Source: Steroidobacter denitrificans
GTDB taxonomy: Bacteria > Pseudomonadota > Gammaproteobacteria > Steroidobacterales > Steroidobacteraceae
Direction: 5' to 3'
Length of the DNA: 64,000 bases
NCBI RefSeq assembly: GCF_001579945.1
Contig: NZ_CP011971.1
Location: 1,824,001 to 1,888,000 of the forward strand
Positions 22,755-32,581 of this stretch are shown here, piece after piece. The translations under genes were made by a program, and so were the position numbers. Position 1 is the first letter of the stretch. Each line of letters begins with the position of its first letter. Below the pieces are notes generated by a model. It did no database searches. It was not told where the DNA came from and saw nothing but the letters and a program-made list of their open reading frames with translations.

Positions 22755-24761
22755 ATGCAAGGGACGAACGTGCTGTTCGGTCAGATCGCCGTGGTATTCG
22801 GCATCGTGATCGCCGGCGTGTGGGGCGCCACACAATGGACAGCAGCCGCCCTTGGTTATCAAGTACGCCTTGGCTCTCCCTGGTTCGATCTTCTTGGCAC
22901 GCCGATCTACCACCCGTGGAAGCTGTTTGAGTGGTGGTTCTCTTACGGCGCCTATACCCCGCAAGTCTTCGACACCGGCGGAGCCATCGCCGGTGGCAGT
23001 GGCATGGTCGCCGTGGTCGTCGCCATTGCCATGTCGGTCTGGCGCTCGCGGCAGGCACGCCTGGTCACAACCTACGGCTCGGCCCGTTGGGCGAACGCAC
23101 AGGACATTCGCAAGACTGGCCTCACGCAGCCGGTCGGCGTGTTCCTCGGCCAGCACGATCGCCAGTACCTGCGACATGAAGGCCCGGAACACGTCCTGAC
23201 CTTCGCGCCCACGCGCTCGGGCAAGGGTGTCGGCCTGGTGGTGCCCACCTTGTTGAGCTGGCCGGCATCGGCGGTCATCCACGACATCAAGGGCGAGAAC
23301 TGGCAGATCACCGCCGGCTGGCGCAGCCGATTCAGCCACTGCCTGCTGTTCAACCCGACCGATGCGAAGTCGGCGGCCTACAACCCGCTGCTGGAAGTGC
23401 GGCGCGGCGCGCATGAAGTGCGCGACGTGCAGAACATCGCGGACATTCTGGTCGATCCCGAAGGCGCGCTGGAGAAGCGCAACCATTGGGAGAAGACCAG
23501 CCACGCGCTGCTGGTCGGGGCCATCCTGCATGTGCTCTACGCGGCAGAGGACAAGACGCTGCGCGGCGTCGCCAACTTCCTCTCCGACCCGGCCAGTCCG
23601 TTCGAGCTGACCTTGCATCGGATGATGACCACGCCCCACCTGGGCGGTGGGCCGCATCCTGTCGTCGCTTCGGCGGCGCGCGAAGTGCTCAACAAGTCGG
23701 ACAACGAGCGTTCCGGCGTGTTGAGCACCGCCATGTCATTCCTCGGCCTGTACCGCGATCCCACGGTGGCCGAAGTTACTTCGCGCTGCGACTGGCGCAT
23801 CGCCGACCTGATCGCTGCGGAACATCCGGTGTCGCTGTATCTGGTGGTGCCGCCTTCGGACATTTCGCGGACGAAGCCCCTCATTCGTCTGATCCTCAAC
23901 CAGATCGGGCGGCGCCTGACCGAATCGCTCGATGGCTCCGACGGCATCCAGCGCCGCCACAAGCTGCTGCTGATGCTCGATGAGTTCCCGGCGCTGGGGC
24001 GCCTGGACTTCTTCGAGACGGCGCTTGCCTTCATGGCCGGCTACGGCATCCGCAGCTTCCTCATCGCGCAGTCGCTCAACCAGATCGACAAGGCGTATGG
24101 GCAGAACCATTCCATCCTCGACAACTGCCACGTCCGCGTGACGTTTGCGACGAACGACGAACGCACGGCCAAACGCATTTCCGAAACGCTCGGCACCGCC
24201 ACCGAATTGCGTGCGCAGCGCAACTATGCGGGCCACCGGCTCGCACCGTGGCTCGGGCATCTGATGGTGTCGCGCCAGGAGACGGCCCGCCCGCTGCTGA
24301 CGCCGGGCGAGGTGATGCAGCTTCCGCCTGACGAGGCGGTGGTGATGGTGTCCAGCGTCGCGCCAATCAAGGCCAAGAAGCTGCGCTACTACGCGGACGC
24401 CAATTTCAAGCGCCGCGTGCTGCCGCCGCCCGCGCTTGCGGGCGGCCAGTACGCCGACGCGCCGCCGTTGCGCCCGGACGACTGGAGCGGGCTGGCGATT
24501 CCGCCAACTCCTGCCGCACCGGCTATCGCATCCGCCGATGGCTTGGGGAGCTTGACCGCCGACGACGGCGGCCCGCGCCGTCAACCCGAGCTTTCCGAAA
24601 CCGTCGCTTACGCACCCGAGTTGGCCGCGCCCGCAGCCGATCTCGCGCTGCTCGATGACTACGACGACCTGCCGCTTCCCCTTCCTCGCCAGCTTGATCC
24701 AGCCATGCAGCGCACGGCCCGGCTGGCTTCCCTCGACCCCAACGACGGAATCGAGCTATGA
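22755..24761 (+). CDS. traG: TraG/VirD4 type IV coupling protein
   Basis: A 668-residue coupling ATPase. Two N-terminal membrane segments (about 6-28 and 76-96) precede the P-loop PTRSGKGVGL (about 152-161). Walker B is LLLMLDEFPALG, followed by the AQSLNQID motif. A proline-rich acidic tail (about 560-668) is variable in the family. It brings the relaxase-DNA complex to the mating channel. GGAGG precedes the ATG at 22755. It overlaps the copG-like gene by 4 bp. Confidence 0.93.
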   Translation: MQGTNVLFGQIAVVFGIVIAGVWGATQWTAAALGYQVRLGSPWFDLLGTPIYHPWKLFEWWFSYGAYTPQVFDTGGAIAGGSGMVAVVVAIAMSVWRSRQARLVTTYGSARWANAQDIRKTGLTQPVGVFLGQHDRQYLRHEGPEHVLTFAPTRSGKGVGLVVPTLLSWPASAVIHDIKGENWQITAGWRSRFSHCLLFNPTDAKSAAYNPLLEVRRGAHEVRDVQNIADILVDPEGALEKRNHWEKTSHALLVGAILHVLYAAEDKTLRGVANFLSDPASPFELTLHRMMTTPHLGGGPHPVVASAAREVLNKSDNERSGVLSTAMSFLGLYRDPTVAEVTSRCDWRIADLIAAEHPVSLYLVVPPSDISRTKPLIRLILNQIGRRLTESLDGSDGIQRRHKLLLMLDEFPALGRLDFFETALAFMAGYGIRSFLIAQSLNQIDKAYGQNHSILDNCHVRVTFATNDERTAKRISETLGTATELRAQRNYAGHRLAPWLGHLMVSRQETARPLLTPGEVMQLPPDEAVVMVSSVAPIKAKKLRYYADANFKRRVLPPPALAGGQYADAPPLRPDDWSGLAIPPTPAAPAIASADGLGSLTADDGGPRRQPELSETVAYAPELAAPAADLALLDDYDDLPLPLPRQLDPAMQRTARLASLDPNDGIEL

Positions 24762-25222
24762 GCCACTACCGCCTGAACCTCTTTATCCAGCCCGAGCACG
24801 CCAAGCGGCTCGATGAACTGGCCGCCAAGAAAGGCGTGTCCAAGTCGTCCATCGTCGCGGCGGCACTCGCATCGTGGCTGTCGCCCGATGCCGCCGACCA
24901 GCGCGAGGCGGCCATCGCCAAGCGGCTTGATCGGCTGTCGCGACAGGCGGAGCGCATGGAGCGCGACCAGAACATCGCCATCGAAACGCTGGCGATGTTC
25001 ATCCGCTACTACCTGACCGTCAGCACGTCAGTTCCCGAAGCGCACCAAGACGCGGCCCGCGCCCATGGCAAGGCGCGCTTCGAGCAGTTCGTAGAGCAGC
25101 TTGGCCGCCACCTGATGCGCGGGCGCAGCCTGGTGCGCGACGTGGTGGAAGAACTGCATCCCGACCCGGTACGGATGGAGGACGCAGCGGCAGCCGCCGA
25201 AGCGCGGGAGCGTGCGTCATGA
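24758..25222 (+). CDS. CopG-type ribbon-helix-helix protein of the transfer operon
   Basis: A 154-residue protein. The N-terminus YRLNLFIQPEHAKRLDELAAKKGVSKSSIV is a classic ribbon-helix-helix. A longer charged helical part follows (about 45-150). Genes of this type lie between traG and trbB in Tn4371-type ICEs and may regulate the operon or act as an accessory at oriT. Overlaps both neighbours by 4 bp. Confidence 0.85.
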   Translation: MSHYRLNLFIQPEHAKRLDELAAKKGVSKSSIVAAALASWLSPDAADQREAAIAKRLDRLSRQAERMERDQNIAIETLAMFIRYYLTVSTSVPEAHQDAARAHGKARFEQFVEQLGRHLMRGRSLVRDVVEELHPDPVRMEDAAAAAEARERAS

Positions 25223-26271
25223 GCGCCATTCCCCAATCCATGAGCGCCACGTCGCTCGACCGGCGCATCCAGATGCTGCGCACGGCAATGGGGCCGCTGA
25301 TCGCCACCGCGCTCGAAGACCCCGACGTGGTGGAAATCATGCTCAACCCCGATCGCACCCTTTGGGTAGATCGCCTGTCGTCGGGCCGCGCGCCTATGGG
25401 CGTGGAAATTCCTGAGGCCGATGGCGAGCGAATCATTCGCCTGGTCGCTGCCCATGTCGGCGCGGAGGTGCATCGCGGCCAGCCCCTGCTATCGGCCGAG
25501 CTGCCCGAAACCGGCGAACGCTTCGAGGGCATCTTGCCGCCCGCCGCGCCGGGGCCGGCCTTTGCGCTGCGCAAGCGCGCCATCGGCGTGATTCCGCTGG
25601 AGCGGTATGTCGTGGAGGGAATGATGACCGCCGCCCAGGCCGGCTTTCTGGTGCGCGCCGTGCGCGAGCGCCAGAACATCCTGATCGCCGGGGCCACCAG
25701 CAGCGGCAAGACCACGCTCGCCAATGCCTTGCTCGCCGAGATCGCCGCCACCGGCGACCGCGTGCTGGTGCTCGAAGACACGGTGGAGCTGCAATGCGCA
25801 GCCCGCGACCACGTTCCGCTGCGCACGCGCGCCGGCGTGGTGTCCATGACCGAACTGGTGCGCTCATCCATGCGCCTGCGGCCTGATCGCGTCGTCGTCG
25901 GCGAGGTGCGCGGCGCCGAGGCGCTGGATCTCATCAAAGTATGGGGCACCGGCCATCCGGGCGGCATCGCCACGATCCACGCCGGCTCCGCGCTCGGCGC
26001 ACTGCTGCGCCTGGAGCAACTGATTCTCGAAGTGGCGGTGAACCCGCCCCGTGCGTTGATCGCCGAGGCGGTCAACGTGGTGATCCACATCGCCGGACGC
26101 GGACGCAAGCGCCGCATCGAGAGCATCGCCCGCGTCGTGGGTTTCGACGGCGTGGGCTACCGATTGGCGGATGCGCTGGAGACGCCGTTTCCCGAGCTGC
26201 CGCTATTTCCCGAAGCCGCACCTGCTGCGGCGATTTCCCCGTCCCCTGACCAACTTGGAGAACTGCCATGA
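25219..26271 (+). CDS. trbB: TrbB conjugal transfer ATPase (VirB11-like)
   Basis: A 350-residue secretion ATPase. Walker A GATSSGKTT is at about 158-166, followed by LVLEDTVELQC, the His-box-like GTGHPGGIATIHAG and an Arg-rich stretch. It is a hexameric ATPase at the base of the mating channel on the cytoplasmic side. An ATG at 25240 is a possible shorter start. The first of the trb run; overlaps trbC by 4 bp. Confidence 0.93.
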   Translation: MSAIPQSMSATSLDRRIQMLRTAMGPLIATALEDPDVVEIMLNPDRTLWVDRLSSGRAPMGVEIPEADGERIIRLVAAHVGAEVHRGQPLLSAELPETGERFEGILPPAAPGPAFALRKRAIGVIPLERYVVEGMMTAAQAGFLVRAVRERQNILIAGATSSGKTTLANALLAEIAATGDRVLVLEDTVELQCAARDHVPLRTRAGVVSMTELVRSSMRLRPDRVVVGEVRGAEALDLIKVWGTGHPGGIATIHAGSALGALLRLEQLILEVAVNPPRALIAEAVNVVIHIAGRGRKRRIESIARVVGFDGVGYRLADALETPFPELPLFPEAAPAAAISPSPDQLGELP

Positions 26272-26651
26272 CGCAGATGATCGTTCCTATTTTCCGTTTC
26301 TCTGCAAATCCGGCTTTGCGCCTCGCACGGCTGCACCGCCTGGCCCGCCCTGCGGCCCAAGGGCTGATGCTGGCCGCGCTGCTGCTGTTCCTGGCTGGAA
26401 CCGCGCAGGCCGCCGGCTCCTCGATGCCGTGGGAAGGCCCGTTGCAATCCATCCTCGAATCCATCCAAGGGCCGGTGGCGCGCATCGTGGCCGTCATCAT
26501 CATCATCGCCACGGGCCTCGCACTCGCGTTCGGCGACACGTCGGGCGGCTTCCGCAAGCTGATCCAGATCGTGTTCGGCTTGAGCATCGCCTTCGCTGCG
26601 TCCTCATTCTTCCTGTCGTTCTTCAGCTTCTCCGGCGGGGCTGTCGTATGA
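26268..26651 (+). CDS. trbC: TrbC major pilin precursor
   Basis: A 127-residue protein with a long leader (about 1-42, ending near AQA-AG), then two hydrophobic helices (about 67-86 and 96-122). This is the VirB2/TrbC layout. The TraF peptidase encoded at 5057 is the expected processing and cyclising enzyme. Overlaps trbD by 4 bp. Confidence 0.88.
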   Translation: MTQMIVPIFRFSANPALRLARLHRLARPAAQGLMLAALLLFLAGTAQAAGSSMPWEGPLQSILESIQGPVARIVAVIIIIATGLALAFGDTSGGFRKLIQIVFGLSIAFAASSFFLSFFSFSGGAVV

Positions 26652-26932
26652 ACGCAGCCAACGAGGGAGCGCCGCGCTTCGCGCTCGGTTTCGAGGTGCC
26701 GCTGCATCGCTCGCTCACCGAGCCGATCTTGCTGGGCGGCGCACCGCGCACCGTGGCGATTGCTAACGGCACGCTGGCCGCCGCCGTCGGGCTGGGCCTG
26801 CAACTGTTGATTCCGGGCGTGGTGCTCTGGATCGTCGGCCATTCGCTGGCGGTATGGGGTGCGCGCGTCGATCCGCAGTTCATGGCCGTGTTCGCCCGGC
26901 ACATCAAGCACCGCCCGCTACTGGACGTGTGA
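26648..26932 (+). CDS. trbD: TrbD (VirB3-like) inner-membrane protein
   Basis: A 94-residue protein. The N-terminal block GFEVPLHRSLTEPILLGGAPR is the VirB3/TrbD signature, and one or two membrane helices (about 35-68) follow. It anchors the channel ATPase TrbE at the inner membrane. Starts inside the trbC stop; trbE follows after 12 bp. Confidence 0.9.
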   Translation: MNAANEGAPRFALGFEVPLHRSLTEPILLGGAPRTVAIANGTLAAAVGLGLQLLIPGVVLWIVGHSLAVWGARVDPQFMAVFARHIKHRPLLDV

Positions 26933-26944
26933 GGGGATGCCGCC

Positions 26945-29404
26945 GTGCTGAACCTCGCCGAATACCGCCAGCGGCCCGCGCTGCTCGCCGACTGGCTGCC
27001 CTGGGCCGGGCTAGTCGCGCCGGGCGTGGTGCTGAACAAGGACGGCTCGTTTCAACGATCGTTCCAGTTCCGCGGCCCCGACTTGGACAGTGCGACGCAG
27101 GGCGAATTGATCGCCACGGCGGCGCGGCAGAACAACGCGCTTCGCCGCACCGGCTCTGGCTGGGCCTTCTATATCGACGCCGAGCGGATGCGGGCATCGC
27201 GCTATCCGCAGTCCTCGTTTCCCGAGCCGCTGTCGTGGCTGGTGGACGAGGAACGACGTGCGGCGTTCGAGGAGTCGGACAGCCACTTCGAGAGCATCTA
27301 CCACTTCACGCTGCAATACCTGCCGCCGGAGGAATCGCGCGCCCGAGCCGCCAAGATGCTCTACGAGAACACGCCGACGAATGGCGTGGACTGGCGCGAG
27401 CGGCTGCAATCCTTCGTTGCGGAAACGGATCGGGTCTTTGACCTGCTCGATGGCGTCATGCCGGAAATCGCCTGGCTGGACGACAGCCAGACGCTGACCT
27501 ATCTGCACTCGACCATCTCGACGCGACGCTATCGCGTGGGCGTGCCCGAAGTGCCGTTCCACATCGACGCGCTGCTGACCGACTCGCCGCTGGTCGGTGG
27601 CCTGGCCCCCATGCTGGGCGACAGGCACCTGCGCGTGGTGTCGGTGCGCGGATTCCCGACCTCGACCTGGCCGGGGATTCTGGACGACCTCAACCGCTTG
27701 GGATTTGGGTATCGCTGGAGTACGCGCTTTCTGTGCCTCGACAAATCCGAGGCGGAACGGGAATTGGGGCGCTTGCGCCGCCAGTGGTTCGCCAAGCGCA
27801 AGAACGTCATCGCGCTGCTGCGCGAGACGATCTTCCAACAGGAGTCGCCGCTGGTGGACACGGATGCCTCGAACAAGGCGACCGATGCCGACGCCGCCTT
27901 GCAGGAGCTGGGCAGCGATCAAGTCGCCTTCGGCTACCTGACGGCGACTGTCACCGTCATGGACGAGGACGCCGGCGCAGCCGACGAGAAGCTACGCATG
28001 GTGGAGCGTGTGATTCAAGGCCGGGGCTTCGTGACGATTCCCGAAACGCTTAACGCCGTGGATGCCTGGCTGTCCTCGCTCCCCGGCAACGCCTACGCCA
28101 ATGTGCGCCAGCCCATCGTCTCGACGCTGAACCTGGCACACATGATGCCGGTGTCGGCGGTATGGGCTGGTCCCGAGCGAAATGCCCACCTCGACGGCCC
28201 GCCGCTGATCGTCACCCGCACCGATGGCGCGACGCCGTTCCGGCTGGTGACGCACATCGGCGACGTGGGGCACACGCTGGTCGCCGGGCCAACCGGCATG
28301 GGCAAGTCGGTCTTGCTCGCCACGCTGGCGATGCAGTTCCGCCGCTACCCCGGCTCGCGCATCTTCGCGTTCGATATGGGGCGTTCCATGCGCGCCACCA
28401 TCCTCGGGCTGGGCGGCGAGCACTACGACCTGGGCACGGACGGAGAAATCGCCTTTCAGCCCTTGGCTCGCATCGACCGCGAGGGCTACCGCACCTGGGC
28501 CGCCGAATGGATCGAAGGCCGCTTGTTGCACGAAGGCGTGGCCATCGGCCCGGACGAGAAGGCCGCCATCTGGTCGGCGCTCGGCAGCCTCGCCGGTGCG
28601 CCGGTCGAGCAGCGCACGATGACGGGCTTGTCGGTGCTGCTGCAATCGAATGCGCTGCGCCAGGCGCTCGCGCCCTATGTGTTGGGCGGTGCCCACGGCA
28701 AGCTGCTAGACGCCGACCACGACCGGCTGGGCACGGCCGACGTGCAGTGCTTCGAGATGGAAGAACTGATGGCAAGCCCCGCCGCCGTGCGGTCGGTGCT
28801 CGGCTATCTGTTCGCGCGCTTTGACGAGCGTTTCGACGGCGCACCGACCCTGCTGATTCTCGATGAATCCTGGTTGTTCCTGGACGACCCGATGTTTGCC
28901 GCACGCATCCGGCAATGGCTCAAGACGCTGCGCAAAAAGAACGTCAGCGTCGTCTTCGCCACGCAGAGCCTGGCGGACATTCAGAACTCCAGCATTGCGT
29001 CCGCAATCATCGAAAGCTGCGCCACTCGCATCTTCCTGCCCAACCCGCAGGCGACCGAGCAGCAGATTCGCACGATTTACGAGGGCTTCGGCCTGAACTC
29101 GCGGCAGATCGAGATCGTCGCCACCGCGCAGCCCAAGCGCGACTACTACTACCAATCCCGCCTCGGCAACCGCCTGTTCGACCTCGACCTGGGGCCGATG
29201 ACGCTGGCCTTCGCGGGTGCTTCCACGCCGCAAGACCAGCGCGACATAGACCGCGTGCTGCTGGACGCCGGCGCACCCGGATTCGCGGGCGCGTGGCTGC
29301 GCCATCGCGGCCTCGAGTGGGCGGCCGACCTGCTGCCCTCGTTCCCCGGCCTTGCGCCGGGTTCCCTCAGTACCACCAACCACCCATTGGAGAACCAGCC
29401 ATGA
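26945..29404 (+). CDS. trbE: TrbE (VirB4-like) transfer ATPase
   Basis: An 819-residue VirB4-type ATPase. The N-terminal CagE/VirB4 region is followed by Walker A AGPTGMGKSVL (about 447-457), Walker B TLLILDESW and the FATQSLADI motif. The start codon is GTG at 26945, fixed by the conserved MLNLAEYRQRPA beginning and by a TGA in the frame of the nearest upstream ATG. It powers pilus assembly and DNA transfer. Overlaps trbJ by 4 bp. Confidence 0.93.
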   Translation: MLNLAEYRQRPALLADWLPWAGLVAPGVVLNKDGSFQRSFQFRGPDLDSATQGELIATAARQNNALRRTGSGWAFYIDAERMRASRYPQSSFPEPLSWLVDEERRAAFEESDSHFESIYHFTLQYLPPEESRARAAKMLYENTPTNGVDWRERLQSFVAETDRVFDLLDGVMPEIAWLDDSQTLTYLHSTISTRRYRVGVPEVPFHIDALLTDSPLVGGLAPMLGDRHLRVVSVRGFPTSTWPGILDDLNRLGFGYRWSTRFLCLDKSEAERELGRLRRQWFAKRKNVIALLRETIFQQESPLVDTDASNKATDADAALQELGSDQVAFGYLTATVTVMDEDAGAADEKLRMVERVIQGRGFVTIPETLNAVDAWLSSLPGNAYANVRQPIVSTLNLAHMMPVSAVWAGPERNAHLDGPPLIVTRTDGATPFRLVTHIGDVGHTLVAGPTGMGKSVLLATLAMQFRRYPGSRIFAFDMGRSMRATILGLGGEHYDLGTDGEIAFQPLARIDREGYRTWAAEWIEGRLLHEGVAIGPDEKAAIWSALGSLAGAPVEQRTMTGLSVLLQSNALRQALAPYVLGGAHGKLLDADHDRLGTADVQCFEMEELMASPAAVRSVLGYLFARFDERFDGAPTLLILDESWLFLDDPMFAARIRQWLKTLRKKNVSVVFATQSLADIQNSSIASAIIESCATRIFLPNPQATEQQIRTIYEGFGLNSRQIEIVATAQPKRDYYYQSRLGNRLFDLDLGPMTLAFAGASTPQDQRDIDRVLLDAGAPGFAGAWLRHRGLEWAADLLPSFPGLAPGSLSTTNHPLENQP

Positions 29405-30138
29405 AGATCCGTGCGCTTTCCATTTCGCTCGCCGCCGCGCTGTCGGTATCGCTGCTGGCCGTGCAGCCCGCATCCGCCATCACGGTGTTCGATCCGTCCA
29501 ACTTCGTGCAGAACACGCTGACCGCGATCCGCACGCTGGAGCAGATCAACAACCAGATCCAGCAGCTTCAGAGCGAAGCGCAGATGCTGATGAACCAGGC
29601 GCGCAACCTGGCCAGCCTGCCGTCCAGCGTGGTGGGCCAGTTGCGCACCAACCTGGCGACGACCGAGCGGCTGATCGCCCAGGCGAAGGGCTTGGCCTAC
29701 GACGTGACGAATCTGGATCAGGAGTTTGCGCGCCTGTACCCCGAGCAGTACGCCGCCACCGTCAGCGGCGACCAGATGTACCGCGACACGCAGGAGCGTT
29801 GGAAGAACACGCTCAACGGCTTGCAAACCACCATGCAGATGCAGGCGCAGGTGTCGCAGAACCTGGGCGAAGACGAAAGCGTGCTGGCCGACCTCGTGGG
29901 CAAGAGCCAGTCGGCCGAAGGCGCGCTGCAAGCGATGCAGGCCATGAACCAGTTGCTCGCCTTGCAGGCCAAGCAGTCGATCCAGTCGCAGCGGCTTCAG
30001 ATCACGCAAGACCGGGCGGCTTCGCTGGAGCTGGCGCGGCAGGCGGCGGCCACCGAGCGCGCCCGCGAAGTGCGGCGACGCTTCCTCGGGGAAGGCACGC
30101 CGTACACGCCGCAGTCCGTCAACTTCTACCGCGACTGA
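29401..30138 (+). CDS. trbJ: TrbJ (VirB5-like) periplasmic transfer protein
   Basis: A 245-residue protein with a signal peptide (about 1-26, ASA-IT). A helical Gln-rich coiled-coil body with INNQIQQLQSEAQMLMNQARNL follows, ending in YTPQSVNFYRD. This is the TrbJ/VirB5 pattern of a minor pilus or tip component. Full length. The next gene begins after 11 bp. Confidence 0.88.
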   Translation: MKIRALSISLAAALSVSLLAVQPASAITVFDPSNFVQNTLTAIRTLEQINNQIQQLQSEAQMLMNQARNLASLPSSVVGQLRTNLATTERLIAQAKGLAYDVTNLDQEFARLYPEQYAATVSGDQMYRDTQERWKNTLNGLQTTMQMQAQVSQNLGEDESVLADLVGKSQSAEGALQAMQAMNQLLALQAKQSIQSQRLQITQDRAASLELARQAAATERAREVRRRFLGEGTPYTPQSVNFYRD

Positions 30139-30149
30139 CGGGGGCCGAC

Positions 30150-30488
30150 ATGCGATGCGTCCTCGTCCTTGGTGCCGTGCTGCTGGCCGCCTGCGGCGAG
30201 CAGCCGGCCGACGACCTCGCCGATGCTCTGGCCGCCGACCCTGGGCGGCTCAAGGCATTGCGCGCGCAATGCGCGGCCCATCCACAACAGGTCATGCAGG
30301 CCACGGGCGAGGACGCTTGCCGCGCTGCCGCCGAAGCCTTCCGGCGGCGCTTCTTTTCCGGCGAAGCTGGGCCGGACGAATACCGGACGCTGGCCGATCT
30401 GCCGCCGATTCCGGCGAGCTTCGACACGCCCGCCGATGACGCGCCGGAAGGCGATGCGCCGCTCGCCGCTGCGGAGAGAACGCCATGA
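30150..30488 (+). CDS. trbK: TrbK/EexN-like entry-exclusion lipoprotein (second copy)
   Basis: A 112-residue lipoprotein with lipobox GAVLLAAC (Cys15). The domain with LAADPGRLKALRAQC and a second cysteine in GEDACRAAAEAFRRRFF parallels the protein at 22240. The C-terminal 40 residues are extra and proline/acid-rich. Position between trbJ and trbL is that of trbK in RP4. The role in exclusion is by family. Confidence 0.85.
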   Translation: MRCVLVLGAVLLAACGEQPADDLADALAADPGRLKALRAQCAAHPQQVMQATGEDACRAAAEAFRRRFFSGEAGPDEYRTLADLPPIPASFDTPADDAPEGDAPLAAAERTP

Positions 30489-31852
30489 ATGACGTGACGG
30501 TCATCGACCGCTTCCTCGATACCTTCTCGCGTTACATCGACTCGGGTTTCGGGCTGCTGCAAGGCGAAGTGGCGTTCCTGACCGCCACGCTGATCGTCAT
30601 CGACATGACCATCGCGGGCCTGTATTGGGCCATGAGCCACGCCACCGGCCAGGGCGAGGACGTGATCGCCAAGCTGCTGCGCAAGGTGCTCTACGTCGGT
30701 GCTTTCGCCTACATCATCGGCAACTTCAACTGGCTGGCCGGCATCGTGTTTCGCTCGTTCGCCGGGCTGGGCATCACCGCCACCGGCTCGGCCATCACGA
30801 TGGAGAACTTCTTGCAGCCGGGCCGGCTCGCCAAGACCGGCATCGACGCCGGGGCGCCGATCCTGGAGCAGATCGGCGACCTTGCCGGCTTCCCCGAGGT
30901 GTTCGTTAACCTCGACCCGATCGTGGTGCTGTTCCTCGCCTGGCTGGTGGTGATCCTGTGCTTCTTCGTGCTGGCAGTGCAGCTTTTCATCACGCTGATC
31001 GAGTTCAAGCTGACCACGCTCGCGGGCTTCGTCCTGATTCCGTTCGCGCTGTGGAACAAGACGAGCTTCCTGGCGGAGAAGGTGCTGGGCAATGTGGTGT
31101 CGTCGGGCATCAAGGTCTTGGTGCTGGCCGTGATTGTCGGCATCGGTTCGGGCCTGTTCGCGCAGTTTCAGGTGCATCCCGCCGAACCGTCCATCGACCA
31201 CGCGCTGGTCGTGATGCTGGCCTCGCTCGCGCTGCTGGCGCTGGGCATCTTTGGCCCCGGCATCGCCACGGGCCTCGTGTCCGGTGCGCCGCAGCTTGGC
31301 GCGGGTGCGATGGCGGGTGCCGCCATCGGTGCGGCCGGGACGGCGGTGGCTATCGGCGCAGCGGCTACGGGCGTCGGTGGTGCTGTCGCTGCTGGTGCGC
31401 GCATGGCCCCGGCAGCCGCCAAGCTGGCCGGAACTGGCGCGCGCGCCGCCACGTCGGCGGCCAGCAGCGCGAAGTCGGCCTTCCAGGCCGGTTCCGCTGC
31501 TGCGGGTGGCGGTGCCAAGGGCGCGATGGCGGGGCTGGGCAACGTCGCCAAGACCGGCGCGCAGACCGCCGGACGCGCTGCTGCATCGCGTGCTTCTGCC
31601 GCTGGGCAGCGCATGGCCGCGCCGTTCCGGGAGGGCTGGAACGGCGACGCTGGCGCTGGAACTGGTGCATCTGGGCAGTCCGCCGCAGTCGAAGCCGCGG
31701 CCGTCGCGGCCAACGCACAACCCGCCTGGGCCAAGCGCCTGCATCGCAGGCAGCAACTCACCCATGCCGCGACCACCACCGCCCACACGCTGCGTGGGGG
31801 CGATGGCGGCGGTTCGGGCCAAGGCCCGAGCCTGCGCGGCACCGATGACTGA
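30485..31852 (+). CDS. trbL: TrbL (VirB6-like) polytopic channel protein
   Basis: A 455-residue protein with about six membrane helices between residues 30 and 265, starting VIDRFLDTFSRYIDSGF. A long Gly/Ala-rich cytoplasmic or periplasmic tail follows (about 270-455). Helices, tail and position fit TrbL/VirB6, the inner-membrane core of the channel. The tail is low-complexity and of variable length in the family. TrbF follows after 24 bp. Confidence 0.9.
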   Translation: MNDVTVIDRFLDTFSRYIDSGFGLLQGEVAFLTATLIVIDMTIAGLYWAMSHATGQGEDVIAKLLRKVLYVGAFAYIIGNFNWLAGIVFRSFAGLGITATGSAITMENFLQPGRLAKTGIDAGAPILEQIGDLAGFPEVFVNLDPIVVLFLAWLVVILCFFVLAVQLFITLIEFKLTTLAGFVLIPFALWNKTSFLAEKVLGNVVSSGIKVLVLAVIVGIGSGLFAQFQVHPAEPSIDHALVVMLASLALLALGIFGPGIATGLVSGAPQLGAGAMAGAAIGAAGTAVAIGAAATGVGGAVAAGARMAPAAAKLAGTGARAATSAASSAKSAFQAGSAAAGGGAKGAMAGLGNVAKTGAQTAGRAAASRASAAGQRMAAPFREGWNGDAGAGTGASGQSAAVEAAAVAANAQPAWAKRLHRRQQLTHAATTTAHTLRGGDGGGSGQGPSLRGTDD

Positions 31853-31876
31853 TGCGACTCATAAGGAGAACTGACC

Positions 31877-32581
31877 ATGCGATTCAAGAAGCCGCAGGTG
31901 CGCTATGCCGACACGCCGCAGCCTGCCACGCCGTATCAATCCGCCGCGCAGGTGTGGGACGAGCGCATCGGCTCGGCCCGCGTGCAGGCGAAGAACTGGC
32001 GATTGATGGCCTTCGGCTGCCTCACGCTTGCGCTGCTGATGGCGGGTGGTCTGGTGTGGCGCTCGGCGCAGTCCATCGTCACGCCCTACGTCATCGAGGT
32101 CGATCAATCCGGGCAGGTGCGCGCCGTGGGCGAAGCCGCCACGCCGTACCGGCCCGCCGATGCGCAGATCGCGCATCACCTGGCGCGCTTTATCGGGATG
32201 GTGCGCTCACTGTCCATCGACCCCATCGTGGTGCGGCAGAACTGGCTGGATGCTTACGACTACACCACGGACAAGGGCGCGGCGCTGCTCAACGACTACG
32301 CCAGCAAGAACGACCCGTTCGCGCGCATCGGCAGGGAGTCGGTGACGGTGCAGATCACCAGCGTTGTCCGCGCCAGCGATACATCTTTCAACGTGCGCTG
32401 GACGGAACAGCGGTTCGTCAACGGCGCACCCGCCGGCACCGAACGCTGGAACGCCGTGCTGTCCACCGTCCTGCAAACCCCGCGCACCGAACAGCGCCTG
32501 CGCAAGAACCCGTTGGGCATCTACGTCAACGGCCTGTCGTGGAGCCGTGAACTGGATTCTTCCGAAGGAGCAAAGCCATGA
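31877..32581 (+). CDS. trbF: TrbF (VirB8-like) transfer protein
   Basis: A 234-residue bitopic protein. A cytoplasmic N-terminus (1-40) with YQSAAQVWDERIGSARVQ precedes one membrane helix (about 42-62). A periplasmic VirB8-type domain follows with VNVRWTE-like and NPLGIYVNGLSW motifs. It nucleates assembly of the channel. Overlaps trbG by 4 bp. AAGGAG precedes the start. Confidence 0.92.
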   Translation: MRFKKPQVRYADTPQPATPYQSAAQVWDERIGSARVQAKNWRLMAFGCLTLALLMAGGLVWRSAQSIVTPYVIEVDQSGQVRAVGEAATPYRPADAQIAHHLARFIGMVRSLSIDPIVVRQNWLDAYDYTTDKGAALLNDYASKNDPFARIGRESVTVQITSVVRASDTSFNVRWTEQRFVNGAPAGTERWNAVLSTVLQTPRTEQRLRKNPLGIYVNGLSWSRELDSSEGAKP

